From contig LSAX01000003.1 in NCBI GenBank assembly GCA_001557505.1, positions 2,790,001 through 2,854,000 on the forward strand: 64,000 bases of DNA, given 5' to 3'. This document shows positions 1-10,067 of this stretch, piece by piece; positions within the stretch are counted from its first letter, which is position 1, and each line of letters begins with the position of its first letter. The notes below the pieces were generated by a model. That model saw only the letters and a list, made by a program, of their open reading frames with translations, had not been told where the DNA came from and did no database searches. The DNA is from Reticulascus tulasneorum. Taxonomy: Eukaryota > Ascomycota > Sordariomycetes > Glomerellales > Reticulascaceae. The position numbers were made by a program, and so were the translations under genes.

Positions 1-2802
1 CGGCTCTGTCGTTTGGATTTTGATGCCAGATAAACGTGGCAGCCGCTTGTCCGCAGGAGAACTCTCCTTGGAGCTTCTTCTACTCCTTTGGGTTGCGCCA
101 CCAGCTGATGTGTCCGTCCTAGGGTTTGCCGGTTTTTGCCTGGAGCTGAAGTAGCTGTCTCCGATCATTTGAGCAGGACTCGAGGCAGAATGTCTCTTAT
201 CCATGATCAAACTCAGGGAGCCTTGTTCCCAACCCGGCGTGCCGCTAGGTGAACCTGCCGCACTCCTCGAAACGCCAGAGTAGTCGCTGGGACTAGTCAT
301 GCTGCCAGCAAGCGAACGTTGAGCAACTTCATCAGAGGGCGGGTATCGAGGGTTGCCATAACTTGCAGGGTCTGCGTAAGGCCGTCCGTCAGTATTAATT
401 GCGCCAAATCCGGCAGTGTTCGGCCGTCTGCGTTGCATCCCAGCCAATTCGGTCTCCAAGTTTGTGTAATGGCGGCATAAGGAAAATGAGGTTGCCAAAT
501 GAGGTGCCAAGTGCTCCAACGAGTGGCGAAGATTGGAGGGATAAGGTATTATAGAGCTGAGTATTGATAAAATAGCGATGGGAGCAGCCTTCTCCTTCCG
601 TACTCCTGGGGACGCCGGGCCGGTGTCATCTTCGGCCAATATATCGTGAGCTCCACTGGCAGTCCGGGCGTGTGACTTTTGTTCTAGCATGGTATTATCG
701 AGCTTGAAGAGATGGACAGGCTTCGACAACAGAACGTGAGTGAGAGGCACATGAAGGACTGTCCATGAATTGTCAACCCCGATCGCCTCAGGGGGTGGCA
801 TTGCCGTGTAATCTGGAGGAGCAGATCCTGGGTTGAAGGAGTCCTCATCAACGATAGCGTCGGTGAAAAAAGGATTCTCTTTAGGATCAGCCCGTACCGC
901 GGGCGATGGCGCAGGAGACTGTGACCAAGGCGACGGAGGCGCCTGCTCAAATTCTTCGTACTTCGGCGTCAGCGGACGCGGCTCCTCCTCGTCGAAGCGA
1001 GATACTGTGCTGGACGCCCTTCCCTTCTCAGAAGGCTGGCCCTTTGAGCTACGGCTTCTTGGCACATTAGCATTCCCAAGAATGGTAGAAAGCTTGGAGG
1101 AAGACTCGGTGCGTGACTTCCTGGGTCTCTTTTTCGCTGTCTCGGTGGAAGATCCCTTGGCTCCCGGTTTCGGTCGGCTGGGTTGGTCTGCTTCCGGATG
1201 CTGTAGATATGGGTAGCTTCGCGTCAACGCAATCACTCTTCCCCGTTCGATTACTCGCACGACTCCTGCATGATCGATGAGTGGATCTGCCTCATAATCA
1301 AGAGCTTGAAGAACCGGGAGTACCCGGCCCTGCCCTTCCGGGACCTGCGAAGTCTCCCAACTCGGTATGCTTTGTTGCTCCTCGACTGCATCGTGTTCCG
1401 CGAGAGAAGTTTTATTAAGATTTGAGGTAAGAAAGTCTCTTGCACTGTCGCTAGGTGTTTGGCCGGGAGGGAAGTAGCTTTTGCTTCTTCCAAGTTGGGC
1501 CGGGCGCCGGATAGCGGTGTTCCTGTCGTTGGCCCCTTTCCTTTCCTTGTTATCCTCATAAGCTGTGAAGGAGTGCCGACTTTGCATGCTGGGCCGGGTC
1601 AGGAACCTCGGCCGTAGCGGATCTTCTAGCTGCGAAACTTCCTCCGAGGCATCGCCGGTACTACTTGGAACGAGACTGCTCCCCCTAGCCATGTAACCAA
1701 GGCTATGTTCGTCCTCTTGGTGTTCGTTGAACGTAGCCTTCTGTCCCCAAGGTACATTCTCAATATCCGTCGAGTCCGCCGGCACCGCAAGTGTTACCCT
1801 CTCAGCTTTGTACACATCTCTCATGATCTGAACGACAGTATGCCACCAAGCATCGAGTCCGGGCTCCGCACTAAGCATTAATGATAAGTCATACAGATTC
1901 GGGCTTGGGAAATCGAGATTCTGCATATGCGACGAGCCTGACGGCTGGAAAGTCATATTGGAGGCGGGGGTGGAAGACTCTGACATGACCTTGTCCTGCA
2001 TACCGAAGGTATCGAATCCTATGCCGTGTGGTGCAAAGGGAACTCCTGTTGGCGATAAGGTGGTGAAGGGCCGATGCACATGCACGGGCACGAAGCCTGC
2101 CGACGCCATCCGTGGAAATGGGTAAGAAGGGGTCCCCGCAACGACATAACCCGGGGTGACGCCACCGCGGATTGTGTTGCCCGATTCCGTCGATGTCGCT
2201 GTCGTAGGCCCAGAGGTCGTTGATATGGGTGGTGGTGAGCCGGGGAGCTCCTCCTGTATTGGCGAAACGCGAGACTTGTCCCCTGGAGACGATTGCACGC
2301 CCCTTGCCGACGATTCGCGCCTTTCCAAATCCCGTGCAAGTCGTTCCCGATACTGAATCAACTGTATTTGCGAGTCGGTGAACCCAGGCGACACGTCTTC
2401 CGCGTCTTTGGCCTCCTCGACGTTACTTTGGTTTCGGTCTTTCCCGCTTGCCCTACCGGCTACGTCATCAGCGACCTGCGAAGAACTTTTGCCTTGGCCA
2501 TCACCAAGCGGCTGTTGCATCTCCTCAGGACCCTGCGGCGCGATGCCCGGACTGGCAAGTGGCGACCAAGTCCGAGCAGTCGGAGACTGAGGGAGCTGGT
2601 CCTTGACCCGGTCCGACATTGCGACTCGCGCATTCCCTGGCGTCTGTGAATCCAGCGTTACTCCATGCCAGGGACTAGGCGACGTCGGCGTTTTGTCCGC
2701 CGTTGATGACTTGGATCCGGAGGATGTTCGGCTCGTGGAGCTCAATCGTCGTGCGGAAGGCGAATCTTTCTTGTTGTCTCCTGGAAATTTGTGACTTGGC
2801 AT
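1..2802 (-). CDS. large Ser/Pro-rich protein with split GAF-like sensor domain (C-terminus beyond left edge)
   Basis: One frame is open without an intron from an ATG at 2802 to the window edge, giving 934 residues. A TGA lies two codons upstream of this ATG, which supports the start. Residues 1-300 are low-complexity Ser/Pro/Thr. At about 303-355 comes a segment like the first half of a GAF domain (LDAWWHTVVQIMRDVYKAER, then NVPWGQKATFN). GAF-like strands continue at about 513-531 (AGVVRVIERGRVIALTRSY) and 678-696, and the closing helix at about 741-785 (YPSNLRHSLEHLAPHLATSF). The pieces are separated by long disordered inserts of about 80-160 residues. The rest to the edge is Ser-rich linker. 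GAF domains bind small ligands or mediate dimerisation, often in two-component sensors, so a fungal signalling protein is likely. No kinase or receiver domain is visible because the C-terminal part is missing. Family assignment is inference; the reading frame is secure. Confidence 0.72.
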   Translation of the reverse strand, partial: MPSHKFPGDNKKDSPSARRLSSTSRTSSGSKSSTADKTPTSPSPWHGVTLDSQTPGNARVAMSDRVKDQLPQSPTARTWSPLASPGIAPQGPEEMQQPLGDGQGKSSSQVADDVAGRASGKDRNQSNVEEAKDAEDVSPGFTDSQIQLIQYRERLARDLERRESSARGVQSSPGDKSRVSPIQEELPGSPPPISTTSGPTTATSTESGNTIRGGVTPGYVVAGTPSYPFPRMASAGFVPVHVHRPFTTLSPTGVPFAPHGIGFDTFGMQDKVMSESSTPASNMTFQPSGSSHMQNLDFPSPNLYDLSLMLSAEPGLDAWWHTVVQIMRDVYKAERVTLAVPADSTDIENVPWGQKATFNEHQEDEHSLGYMARGSSLVPSSTGDASEEVSQLEDPLRPRFLTRPSMQSRHSFTAYEDNKERKGANDRNTAIRRPAQLGRSKSYFPPGQTPSDSARDFLTSNLNKTSLAEHDAVEEQQSIPSWETSQVPEGQGRVLPVLQALDYEADPLIDHAGVVRVIERGRVIALTRSYPYLQHPEADQPSRPKPGAKGSSTETAKKRPRKSRTESSSKLSTILGNANVPRSRSSKGQPSEKGRASSTVSRFDEEEPRPLTPKYEEFEQAPPSPWSQSPAPSPAVRADPKENPFFTDAIVDEDSFNPGSAPPDYTAMPPPEAIGVDNSWTVLHVPLTHVLLSKPVHLFKLDNTMLEQKSHARTASGAHDILAEDDTGPASPGVRKEKAAPIAILSILSSIIPYPSNLRHSLEHLAPHLATSFSLCRHYTNLETELAGMQRRRPNTAGFGAINTDGRPYADPASYGNPRYPPSDEVAQRSLAGSMTSPSDYSGVSRSAAGSPSGTPGWEQGSLSLIMDKRHSASSPAQMIGDSYFSSRQKPANPRTDTSAGGATQRSRRSSKESSPADKRLPRLSGIKIQTTEP

Positions 2803-5800
2803 TCCTCATAGAAAAGATCGCAATCGAAATCGTAAAGTCGAAGTGCCGTTGCACTTGGGCGAGACAGCGGCATTCGCAGTAGGGGAGGTTGCGAGAGAGG
2901 GATGGATGTACCCGATGTCAGGTGCGGTAAGGGAAATCGAGGCAGGTCTGAAGAAGGTGAGCGCAAACAGATTAAAGGGTGTTTTTGGTCGTGCGTCGGT
3001 AGTGAGGCGGAGATGGAGTGCGTGGAGGGTGGTGGGTGGTTCGTTCTGGTGGGCGAAGTTGGACAGGATGGGATGGGATGGGATGGATGGATGGATGGAT
3101 GGATGGATGGGGTGGATGGGACAGGAGAGCGCAGCCCCTGTTCTCTCTCAGGTCAGTCGTACCGTGGTGGGTGGACGGGCTGCTAGTTAATTATGACGTA
3201 GGGATTGGAGGTGGAAAATTCTCGAGGCGACCCAGCTGAAGGAAATCAGGCAACGTCCGTATGTCTTGTATTACTGTTTGTCTCAGCCCGAGGGTCGTAA
3301 GACACGAGGTTTGTGTTTCCTTTATCGAAACAGAAAATAGTCTTCTTTATTTTGGCTCCGTTGAAGAATCTCCGCCGAAAACCAAGCATAATTAACATCA
3401 AATGACCAGCCAGATACGAGCAGCACCAAGGGTTGCAAGATCGCTCCATCTACTGTTCCACACCACACCTCCTCCGCCAGTCTTCTCGACAGGAATCACC
3501 TTACCTTACGCAAAACTCCACTCCTGCAGGTGCCTTGATAGGTAAGGTAGTAGGTTCAATGCCTGGCAAGAACAACAAGACCCGCCCCCCCTTCTTTTCC
3601 CTCGTGCCTCCAAATCGGAGCCTTCGCTACTGCGATACTTATTAGAAGCGTCGTACTACGCAAGTTTTGTACTTTAATAATTGTGTAAGGTACTCTGTCC
3701 AATACAAAATACATGAGGGCCAACTTCTTAGGGAACCCAGTGAACTCTTGAAGTGCTGCATCTCATACAGGTTTAGACAGTAACCCACCGCGACCCATGG
3801 AAGCAGCCCACTCTCTCGCCGCGCCTCCAGAGAGCAGCAGTTTGAACGGAACCAAATCCAAGACCGGGATACCAGGGAAAATTCGTAGTTGGTGGTGCTA
3901 ACTGGCTGGTCGCATTTGCAAGACGTCGAGGCATCATGGGTGTGATTAATACCTGCATGGGACCCAACCCCCCCCTACGCCCCACAATCCACCTGGGAAA
4001 TGTATCAGTCGGTGCCTGCGTTTGCAGCCACCCTCTCGTGGCCTTCGCCTTGCTGTCAGGATCATGCTACGGATTTAATGAGACGATAACCATATCGCGT
4101 GGATCTCGGGGCCCCTAAAATGCGCCTTGCTCAACGGCTTATTCATTAACGCTTGAGAACTGGAACAAATCGTCGGACCGGTTCTTGGGATATTCACGCG
4201 CGGCCATGACAGCCAGAGTCATTGTTTACCAAAAGTCGGAGTAGCTCATCTGTCTCGGTTTTAAAATCATATGCAGAACCCACAATCGACAAGTCCCATG
4301 CCTAGGTACCTCGCCTCTTAATAAACATCTACCCAAGGTGCCGTCGATCTGAAATATCAAGGAAAGCATGACTGAACATTATCCTGTGTATTGATGGAGG
4401 GTGTTGCGGATATCCCGGTGCGAAGCTTCCACGCATGGTCTTTGTTAAGTGACGGTTTCATTCCACTACTTGATACTACCCGGTAGACAAATGCTAGCTG
4501 GTTGGCATCTGCGAAGAATATCCATTCCACAGTTTGGATCAAGCTTCCGTCACGAGATATTGAAACCACCACCTCTCGAGCGAGCGCAAACTTGTCCGGC
4601 CCGTTATGCAAGGCAAAAATTCCAATTCCACGCTATAGAATTCCGAAGATTGGGATATGCGCTCGGTAGACGCAGCCAAGCCCCACGTTGCAGGTCAACT
4701 ATGTTTGGAGGTGGGGACGGGACTAATTCGCGGTGAATGTTGGTTTTCGACTCTCCTGCCTCTGATTCCCAGCCTTTCAGATTTGACCAATCCTTCACGA
4801 GTTCACAAGTCGAAAGCCCCAAGCATTTCCCTGTCAGAAGCTCTTCTGTCATGTCAGGTCGCACTCGGCACGATACCTCTTACCCAAGTGCATCCGTGTA
4901 GACTTGTTGTTTGACTCTTATGCAGATCATTGGCCAAAGGATCAAAGTAGTATTTGGGCCACGGCTTGAATATCGCTTTTCCTGACAGAGACGATGGCTG
5001 ATTCGTGGCTACGATCAGCCAATGAGCCTAAAGATCCAATCCTACACGCCTGATACTGATATTACGATACGGGGGATGGTTGAAACAATCATCGGATGTC
5101 TTCATTGCCATTTCTATTGCCCGCGAATTAGAGTCATCTGTCGCCAGAGGTTCCTCATCATCCGGGAAATGGGCTGATAATAGTCCGTACGTTTACCTGT
5201 TTTTTATCTGGTTCAGTGTTCTTTTTGGGGCGGCGCATGACCAAGACCCCTGGAGTAGTAACATACCGCCCGGGGGGTTGGATGTTCTGCGTGCATGACA
5301 TCATCATATGAGGCGTCCGTCCTGCAAGATTGCGTAGATGGCGTCCCGATAGAATCCCTGTCCCATGCCCTTGGGTGCGCGCTCCCAAAAAGGAATCGTG
5401 GCGCCACTATTTCCCGCCGTTGGACTGACTCCGTTCCGCTACCCCATTGACAGGTATGCGAATGGCTGCCCGTTGAATCAGCCGCAAGCCTAATAAACAA
5501 GACCTCTGTTGCCCGAACCGACGAGCCAGGAAGGGATGTCTAGAGATGCTTCAGAAGAACTCCGGAAACATCCTAAGCTGTTCCCGTTACTTTGAATTCA
5601 GAACATCAATTCTGAGCAAATGAGGTTCCACCAATATCCCACTATTATATATGGACTGTTCGGGGACTAATGTTCAACAATTTCAGCATACCCACAGCGG
5701 CCACCAATAACTTGGTTGTACTTGTGAATTCTTGGTCGGTGCATTTACATTCAGGTTCGTAGAATCCTAGGACATGATTCTGTACTACGCTGCAATCCTG

Positions 5801-6495
5801 TACCTGGTTCCATGTCAGCCGCCAAGAGACTGCCACAAGGCTGCCAATCGACGAACACGGATGTTCGGCAACTATCCCATCCTTCCATATCTCACGCCTG
5901 TCATTTTGCTGGCTGCCGAACATCCTGGAGCCGCCTCACCTGTGCACAGGTACTAATAAGCAAGGTGTCCCTGAGGATAATCCTGTGACATAAACGAGTA
6001 CTTACGGTTGCCTCACATGCGAAAGCTCGACAAAGTTTTCCAGAAGATCTTGACAGAGCATGTGGTTATATCGCTCGTGAGTTGTTTTGCATCTGAGTAA
6101 ATGCCCAAGTAACCTGAATAGTCACTCGGCTCAGGGCGCCTTACCATGATACTCATCTTTCCCATGATATGCTATGCTTTCTTACCGGTGATCATCATGT
6201 TGGCCGGTAGAATCTAGCTTAGCGCTTCAGACTAGCTCTCCAGACATGGCAAATTGCTGATGTCTAGGTTCATGGACAGCATATCACAGCCCTGTCCGCA
6301 AAGAACACGGCTAGGTTCGTAGGGTAGAAGTTCATCCAATTGTAGAAAGTGGATAGATAAAACTAAGTCCTCAAATAATGCCCCTAGCTGCTCAAGGCAA
6401 GCAATCCGCACCGTGGTTGGGACATTGATACTGGACAACCTTTTGACAAAGCTAATCGTCCATGCATGAATAACTTCGCTGTTCCCTTATTGGAA
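2803..6495. other. intergenic spacer, upstream of the split-GAF gene
   Basis: No convincing coding region in 3.7 kb: the open frames are under 100 codons, overlap on both strands and resemble nothing I know. It holds a TGGA microsatellite (3065-3120) just upstream of the left gene and several short GTAAGGTA-type words near 3540 and 3690. It presumably carries the promoter of the split-GAF gene and the 3' end of the cytochrome b561 gene. Confidence 0.6.
3065..3120. repeat. (TGGA)n tetranucleotide microsatellite
   Basis: GGGAT units grade into about eight TGGA units. It lies about 260 bp upstream of the split-GAF start codon, so it is probably in its 5' leader or promoter. Confidence 0.9.
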
Positions 6496-7301
6496 CTAGA
6501 ATCCCAACTTCTGCTTTTGAACTCGAGGGATAATACCGACAATTATCAGGACCGACACGACAAGTGTAGCCGAAAGCTTTATTTTGAGGACATTCTCGTT
6601 GTAGTCAGTTTGAGTTGCACTTGCCACAGTAGCGAGCAGTAACAAGAGCACCGTGTAGCCGCTCCAGCGATGATACTTCCATACCGCCTTAGCCCCGTCC
6701 TCGCCGCCGTACAGCGCTGGCACCGCCCACATCGTGAAGCCAACAATGTACTGGAGGAGCAGAACTACCGACGCAGCAACGCCAAGGTAGCCATGGACAG
6801 AGTGAAAATGGGCACCCTTATTCGCGAATTTATTGTACTCGATGATGGTAACTCCGGCAACGAGAGAGAGAAAGGCGAGCAAGTTAAGAGACGCGTGGAC
6901 TCGTTGGCCAAGGCGCTTTTGCTCTGCTGTATGAGTCGGCTGGAGGACAAGTATGGACTGTGTGAGGGCGAAAATCCCGAGACTCTGTGCCAGTGGGTGG
7001 CCGGAGAAGAGGATGACCTGCTTTGTGAACACACTTGCCCAGATCATCGCGACGAGGATTACAACGCCAAACTGTGCGAGAATGCCGGTGCCTGCAATGC
7101 GATCGTTAGGCTTGCATTACAGGACACGACTCAGAGTAATGGAGTCTTCTTCTTACCCAGTACCAGATTCTTTACCAGTGATCCCCCAGATGCCTGTGCG
7201 GCATCGCCAGGGCCTCCTAACAAGGGCTCCATCTCTCCTCTCTCAGCTCCTGCCTCATCTTCGCTGGCCAACCGTTCCGGAATTCCTGTTGCGGAAGCCA
7301 T
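6496..7301 (-). CDS. cytochrome b561-family membrane protein
   Basis: Two exons: 7301-7157 and 7091-6496, joined across a 65-bp intron (donor GTAAGA, acceptor GCAG). Product 246 aa. The first 50 residues are polar; several hydrophobic helices follow from about residue 50. Candidate haem ligands are His80 (SGHP), His114 (QRVHASLN), His148 (SVHGYLG) and His189 (KYHRWSGY), the paired-His pattern of the b561 core. b561 proteins pass electrons across membranes, commonly from ascorbate or to ferric iron; the substrate here is unknown. There is no DOMON domain. I chose the start with good context (AAG before ATGG); the same frame also runs upstream to an ATG at 7466, which would add 55 residues. The gene is divergent from allantoicase, 1.1 kb away. 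Confidence 0.85.
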
Positions 7302-8383
7302 CTTCGCAGAAAGCACCACCAGGTTATTGTGTGTGATCTCCGACGATGCGGTCAGGACGGAGGTAGGTTTTGGGATTTCAAATTGGTGGATGTCAGGGCC
7401 AATGCTCGGTGATGGGACCGAAGGAGAGCAGGCCGACCAAGTCTTCAACAGCTTGCGAGAAAACAAATGCTGTTCGGATCGAAGTAGGATAACAGGATGT
7501 CCTCTGTCCCCTCAGAAGTAGCTGGCTGATGGGGAGAGGGAGGTTGGTCGGAGATTCGGCATCAATGACGGACATGAAGAGCTTTGGAGAGCACCAGCCT
7601 ATCAGGAATCCGCTATTTCCACGACTGCCTTCCTGTCCAGGGCGGGCGCATTCCGTGGGAAATTGCGGGGTAATGCCTGAATGTACATAGCTTCGCAATC
7701 GGTGCCGCTGTTGATGCGATCTGAGAAACAATTATTGGACTATTTTTGCACCCGTGGTCGTAATTGTCCCAAACAGGTTAAAGAATTCTAAAGGTCTCTC
7801 TATACTATTAAGGCAGAGAAATCCATAACGGAAGGTCTAGTTCACAAGTCACCAATTCTGTGCCAATGTCGTCTAGCTGGATTGGCTGGGTTAGCACCCA
7901 TCCAGACCCCACGACCTTAACCTCTCCTCCGGCAGGGCATGCATGAAAAAAGCGTGGGACGACCCAATGAGCGGCCTCCACCTAGATGAGAGTGAAAAAG
8001 AGGCAAGAGGGTTGTGGAGACAGTTAGCTAATGATTCTGCATCATCACGCCTTCACGCTACATCTCGGGTGGCTTTGATGCTATGCAGCAACAGTAGCTC
8101 GGCAATCCAAGTGGATTGGATACTCCGGGACCGGTGTCGGAATCGGCCGATGTCCAAAGAGATTGAGCCGGCTTGGCTAAGAACTTTCCTTTGTGCCTTT
8201 GTTACCTCAATTGGGCAAACGCGGCGATTCCAAGCAGAGTGGCCAGTGAAAATTCTTTACATTCTCATACTTATCAATCTTTTCATCCAGTGTTACTTAT
8301 TTTCTCCATCTTGTCCGTGAGTCAGTTTCAGTCTGTGCATCCTTTCTCCTTTAACTAAACTGCTTTCTCCTTCAAGATACAAC
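7302..8383. promoter_or_regulatory. divergent intergenic region between b561 and allantoicase genes
   Basis: About 1.1 kb separating two outward-facing start codons, without a supported ORF. A TTATCA at 8271-8276 (TGATAA on the minus strand) fits the HGATAR core used by GATA nitrogen regulators, plausible for an allantoin-catabolism gene. A single short match is weak evidence. Confidence 0.4.
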
Positions 8384-9544
8384 ATGGCAACCGAGATAGA
8401 ATACAAGGTGGACGTGGTCAAGGCTGTACGCGTCCCCGCCGAGCTGATTGACACTACGTTTCGCTCTGCTGGCATTGGTAAGTGACCTCCACACTGGACA
8501 TATCCTCGAGTACATCGGCCCCTATGAGTCAAGGTCAGTGGATGATGCTGATAACGTATGACTTTGGCAGACTTGATATCGGGCACGCTTGGTGGGAAGA
8601 TCCTAGCATTCTCAGACCAATGGTTTGCTGAAGCCAGCAATTTATTAAATCCCAAACCACCCGTCAGGGAGTTTGGGAAGATGGTTTATACCGGTGCCTG
8701 GTACGACGGATGGGAAACCAGACGGCACAACCAAGATCCATTCGATTGGGTCATTATCCGTCTTGGAGTCGCTTCCGGCACAGTTGATGGCGTAGAAGTC
8801 GACACGGCTTACTTCGCGGGAAACCATGCACCCGCAATCTCAGTCGAAGGCTGCTTCAACCTGAACGACGAAGAGGTAGTTTCGTGGGGAGGCGGAAGGG
8901 GTCAGTGGGAGACGGTCCTAGGTCTCGAAGAGTGCGGGCCATCTCAGCGCTTTGGTTGGAAGCTGGATGAGCCGAAAACAAAGAAGTACACGCATGTGAG
9001 ATTGAACATGTACCCTGATGGCGGAATTGCAAGGTTTCGGCTTTTTGGTCAAGCTGTCCCTGTGTTCCCGGAAGATAAGGACGCAGTGTTTGATCTAGCT
9101 GCAGCCCAGAACGGCGGCGTGGCTGTCTCTTGCAACGACCAACACTTTGGTACTAAGGACAACCTGCTTCTTCCCGGCCGAGGGAAGGATATGGGGGATG
9201 GCTGGGAAACGACCCGATCTCGAACCAAGGGACATGTAGACTGGACCATCGTCCGGCTCGGCGCTCCGGGACATATTCGGAATGTGATTGTTGATACAGC
9301 TCATTTCAGAGGAAACTATCCGCAGAAGGTCAAGATCGAGGCACTGACTTGGAATGAAAGCACCGAGCCAGGTCCGGATGCGGATGGTTGGAAGGAGATT
9401 GTCCCGCCAAGCAAATGCGGCCCCGATCAAGAGCATGACTTCCCGACTTCAGCAAACGATACGGCCGTTACGCACGTGAAACTGATCATCATCCCGGACG
9501 GCGGAGTAAAGCGATTGCGAGTCTTTGGGAGGAGAGCAGTTTAA
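8384..9544 (+). CDS. DAL2: allantoicase
   Basis: Exon 1 is 8384-8477 and exon 2 is 8571-9544, with a 93-bp intron (GTAAGT..GGCAG). Product 355 aa. Allantoicase hydrolyses allantoate to ureidoglycolate and urea in purine catabolism. The protein is built of two similar halves, about residues 20-185 and 200-355. Both halves carry a GDGWET/YDGWETRRHN-type motif, a DW.I.RLG strand, a VDTA.F.GN motif and a closing PDGGI.R.R.FG strand, the internal duplication typical of this enzyme. The length matches fungal homologues (alc-1 in Neurospora, DAL2 in yeast). No targeting signal is seen, so it is probably cytosolic. Expression is likely under nitrogen control by analogy with other fungi; a single GATA-type site lies upstream. 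Confidence 0.96.
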
Positions 9545-10067
9545 GACCAAGTTTGGATGCGGGCGACACACCTGTAGCGAGTAAGTCTACGTCCATAGTT
9601 CAGGCCACTTAGCAAGTCAGCGAAGCAACGGTTAGCCAGTAACCCCAAAATATACCATTGGTCCGCCAAATCTCAAAATCCGTTGACCTCGCAATCTGAA
9701 GCCGAGGCAGTGAGAGCCATGTAAAGTTTGTCCAGGATGTTTCAAACGGAACCCGGTAGGTAATAAGCCCAAACTGGCGGTGTTCTTGGCAAACTCACAA
9801 ATTCAAGACGCACAGACCACAACTAGGGTAGCAATTTAGGTGACATCAAGGCCCGTTCTTATTTACCTGCCAACACTTGGGCTTTGGAACACTGCACACG
9901 CAACGACATTCCCATCGCAGCGCCATAAGGTACCCAGACAACGGCCCTAAACAGGGGTTTCTTGTACTCTATCGTATTTGGACCATCGATGCCGAGCATT
10001 ATCCCGCTCGAACAAGAACCACCCAACTCATGAGGAGAGCAGCGTCAACGTTGCCCCTCCTCCGACC
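9545..10067. other. short spacer between allantoicase and ankyrin/DIL genes
   Basis: 523 bp between two genes on the same strand. No ORF, repeat or RNA gene could be supported. It should hold the allantoicase 3' end and the next promoter. Confidence 0.5.

Noticed and set aside
833..1216. 127-codon plus-strand frame
   Set aside because: Lies opposite the continuous 934-codon minus-strand frame, which has GAF-like segments and a supported start.
6670..7521. 283-codon plus-strand frame
   Set aside because: It is antisense to the cytochrome b561 gene, whose spliced product has recognisable haem ligands; the plus frame resembles no protein.
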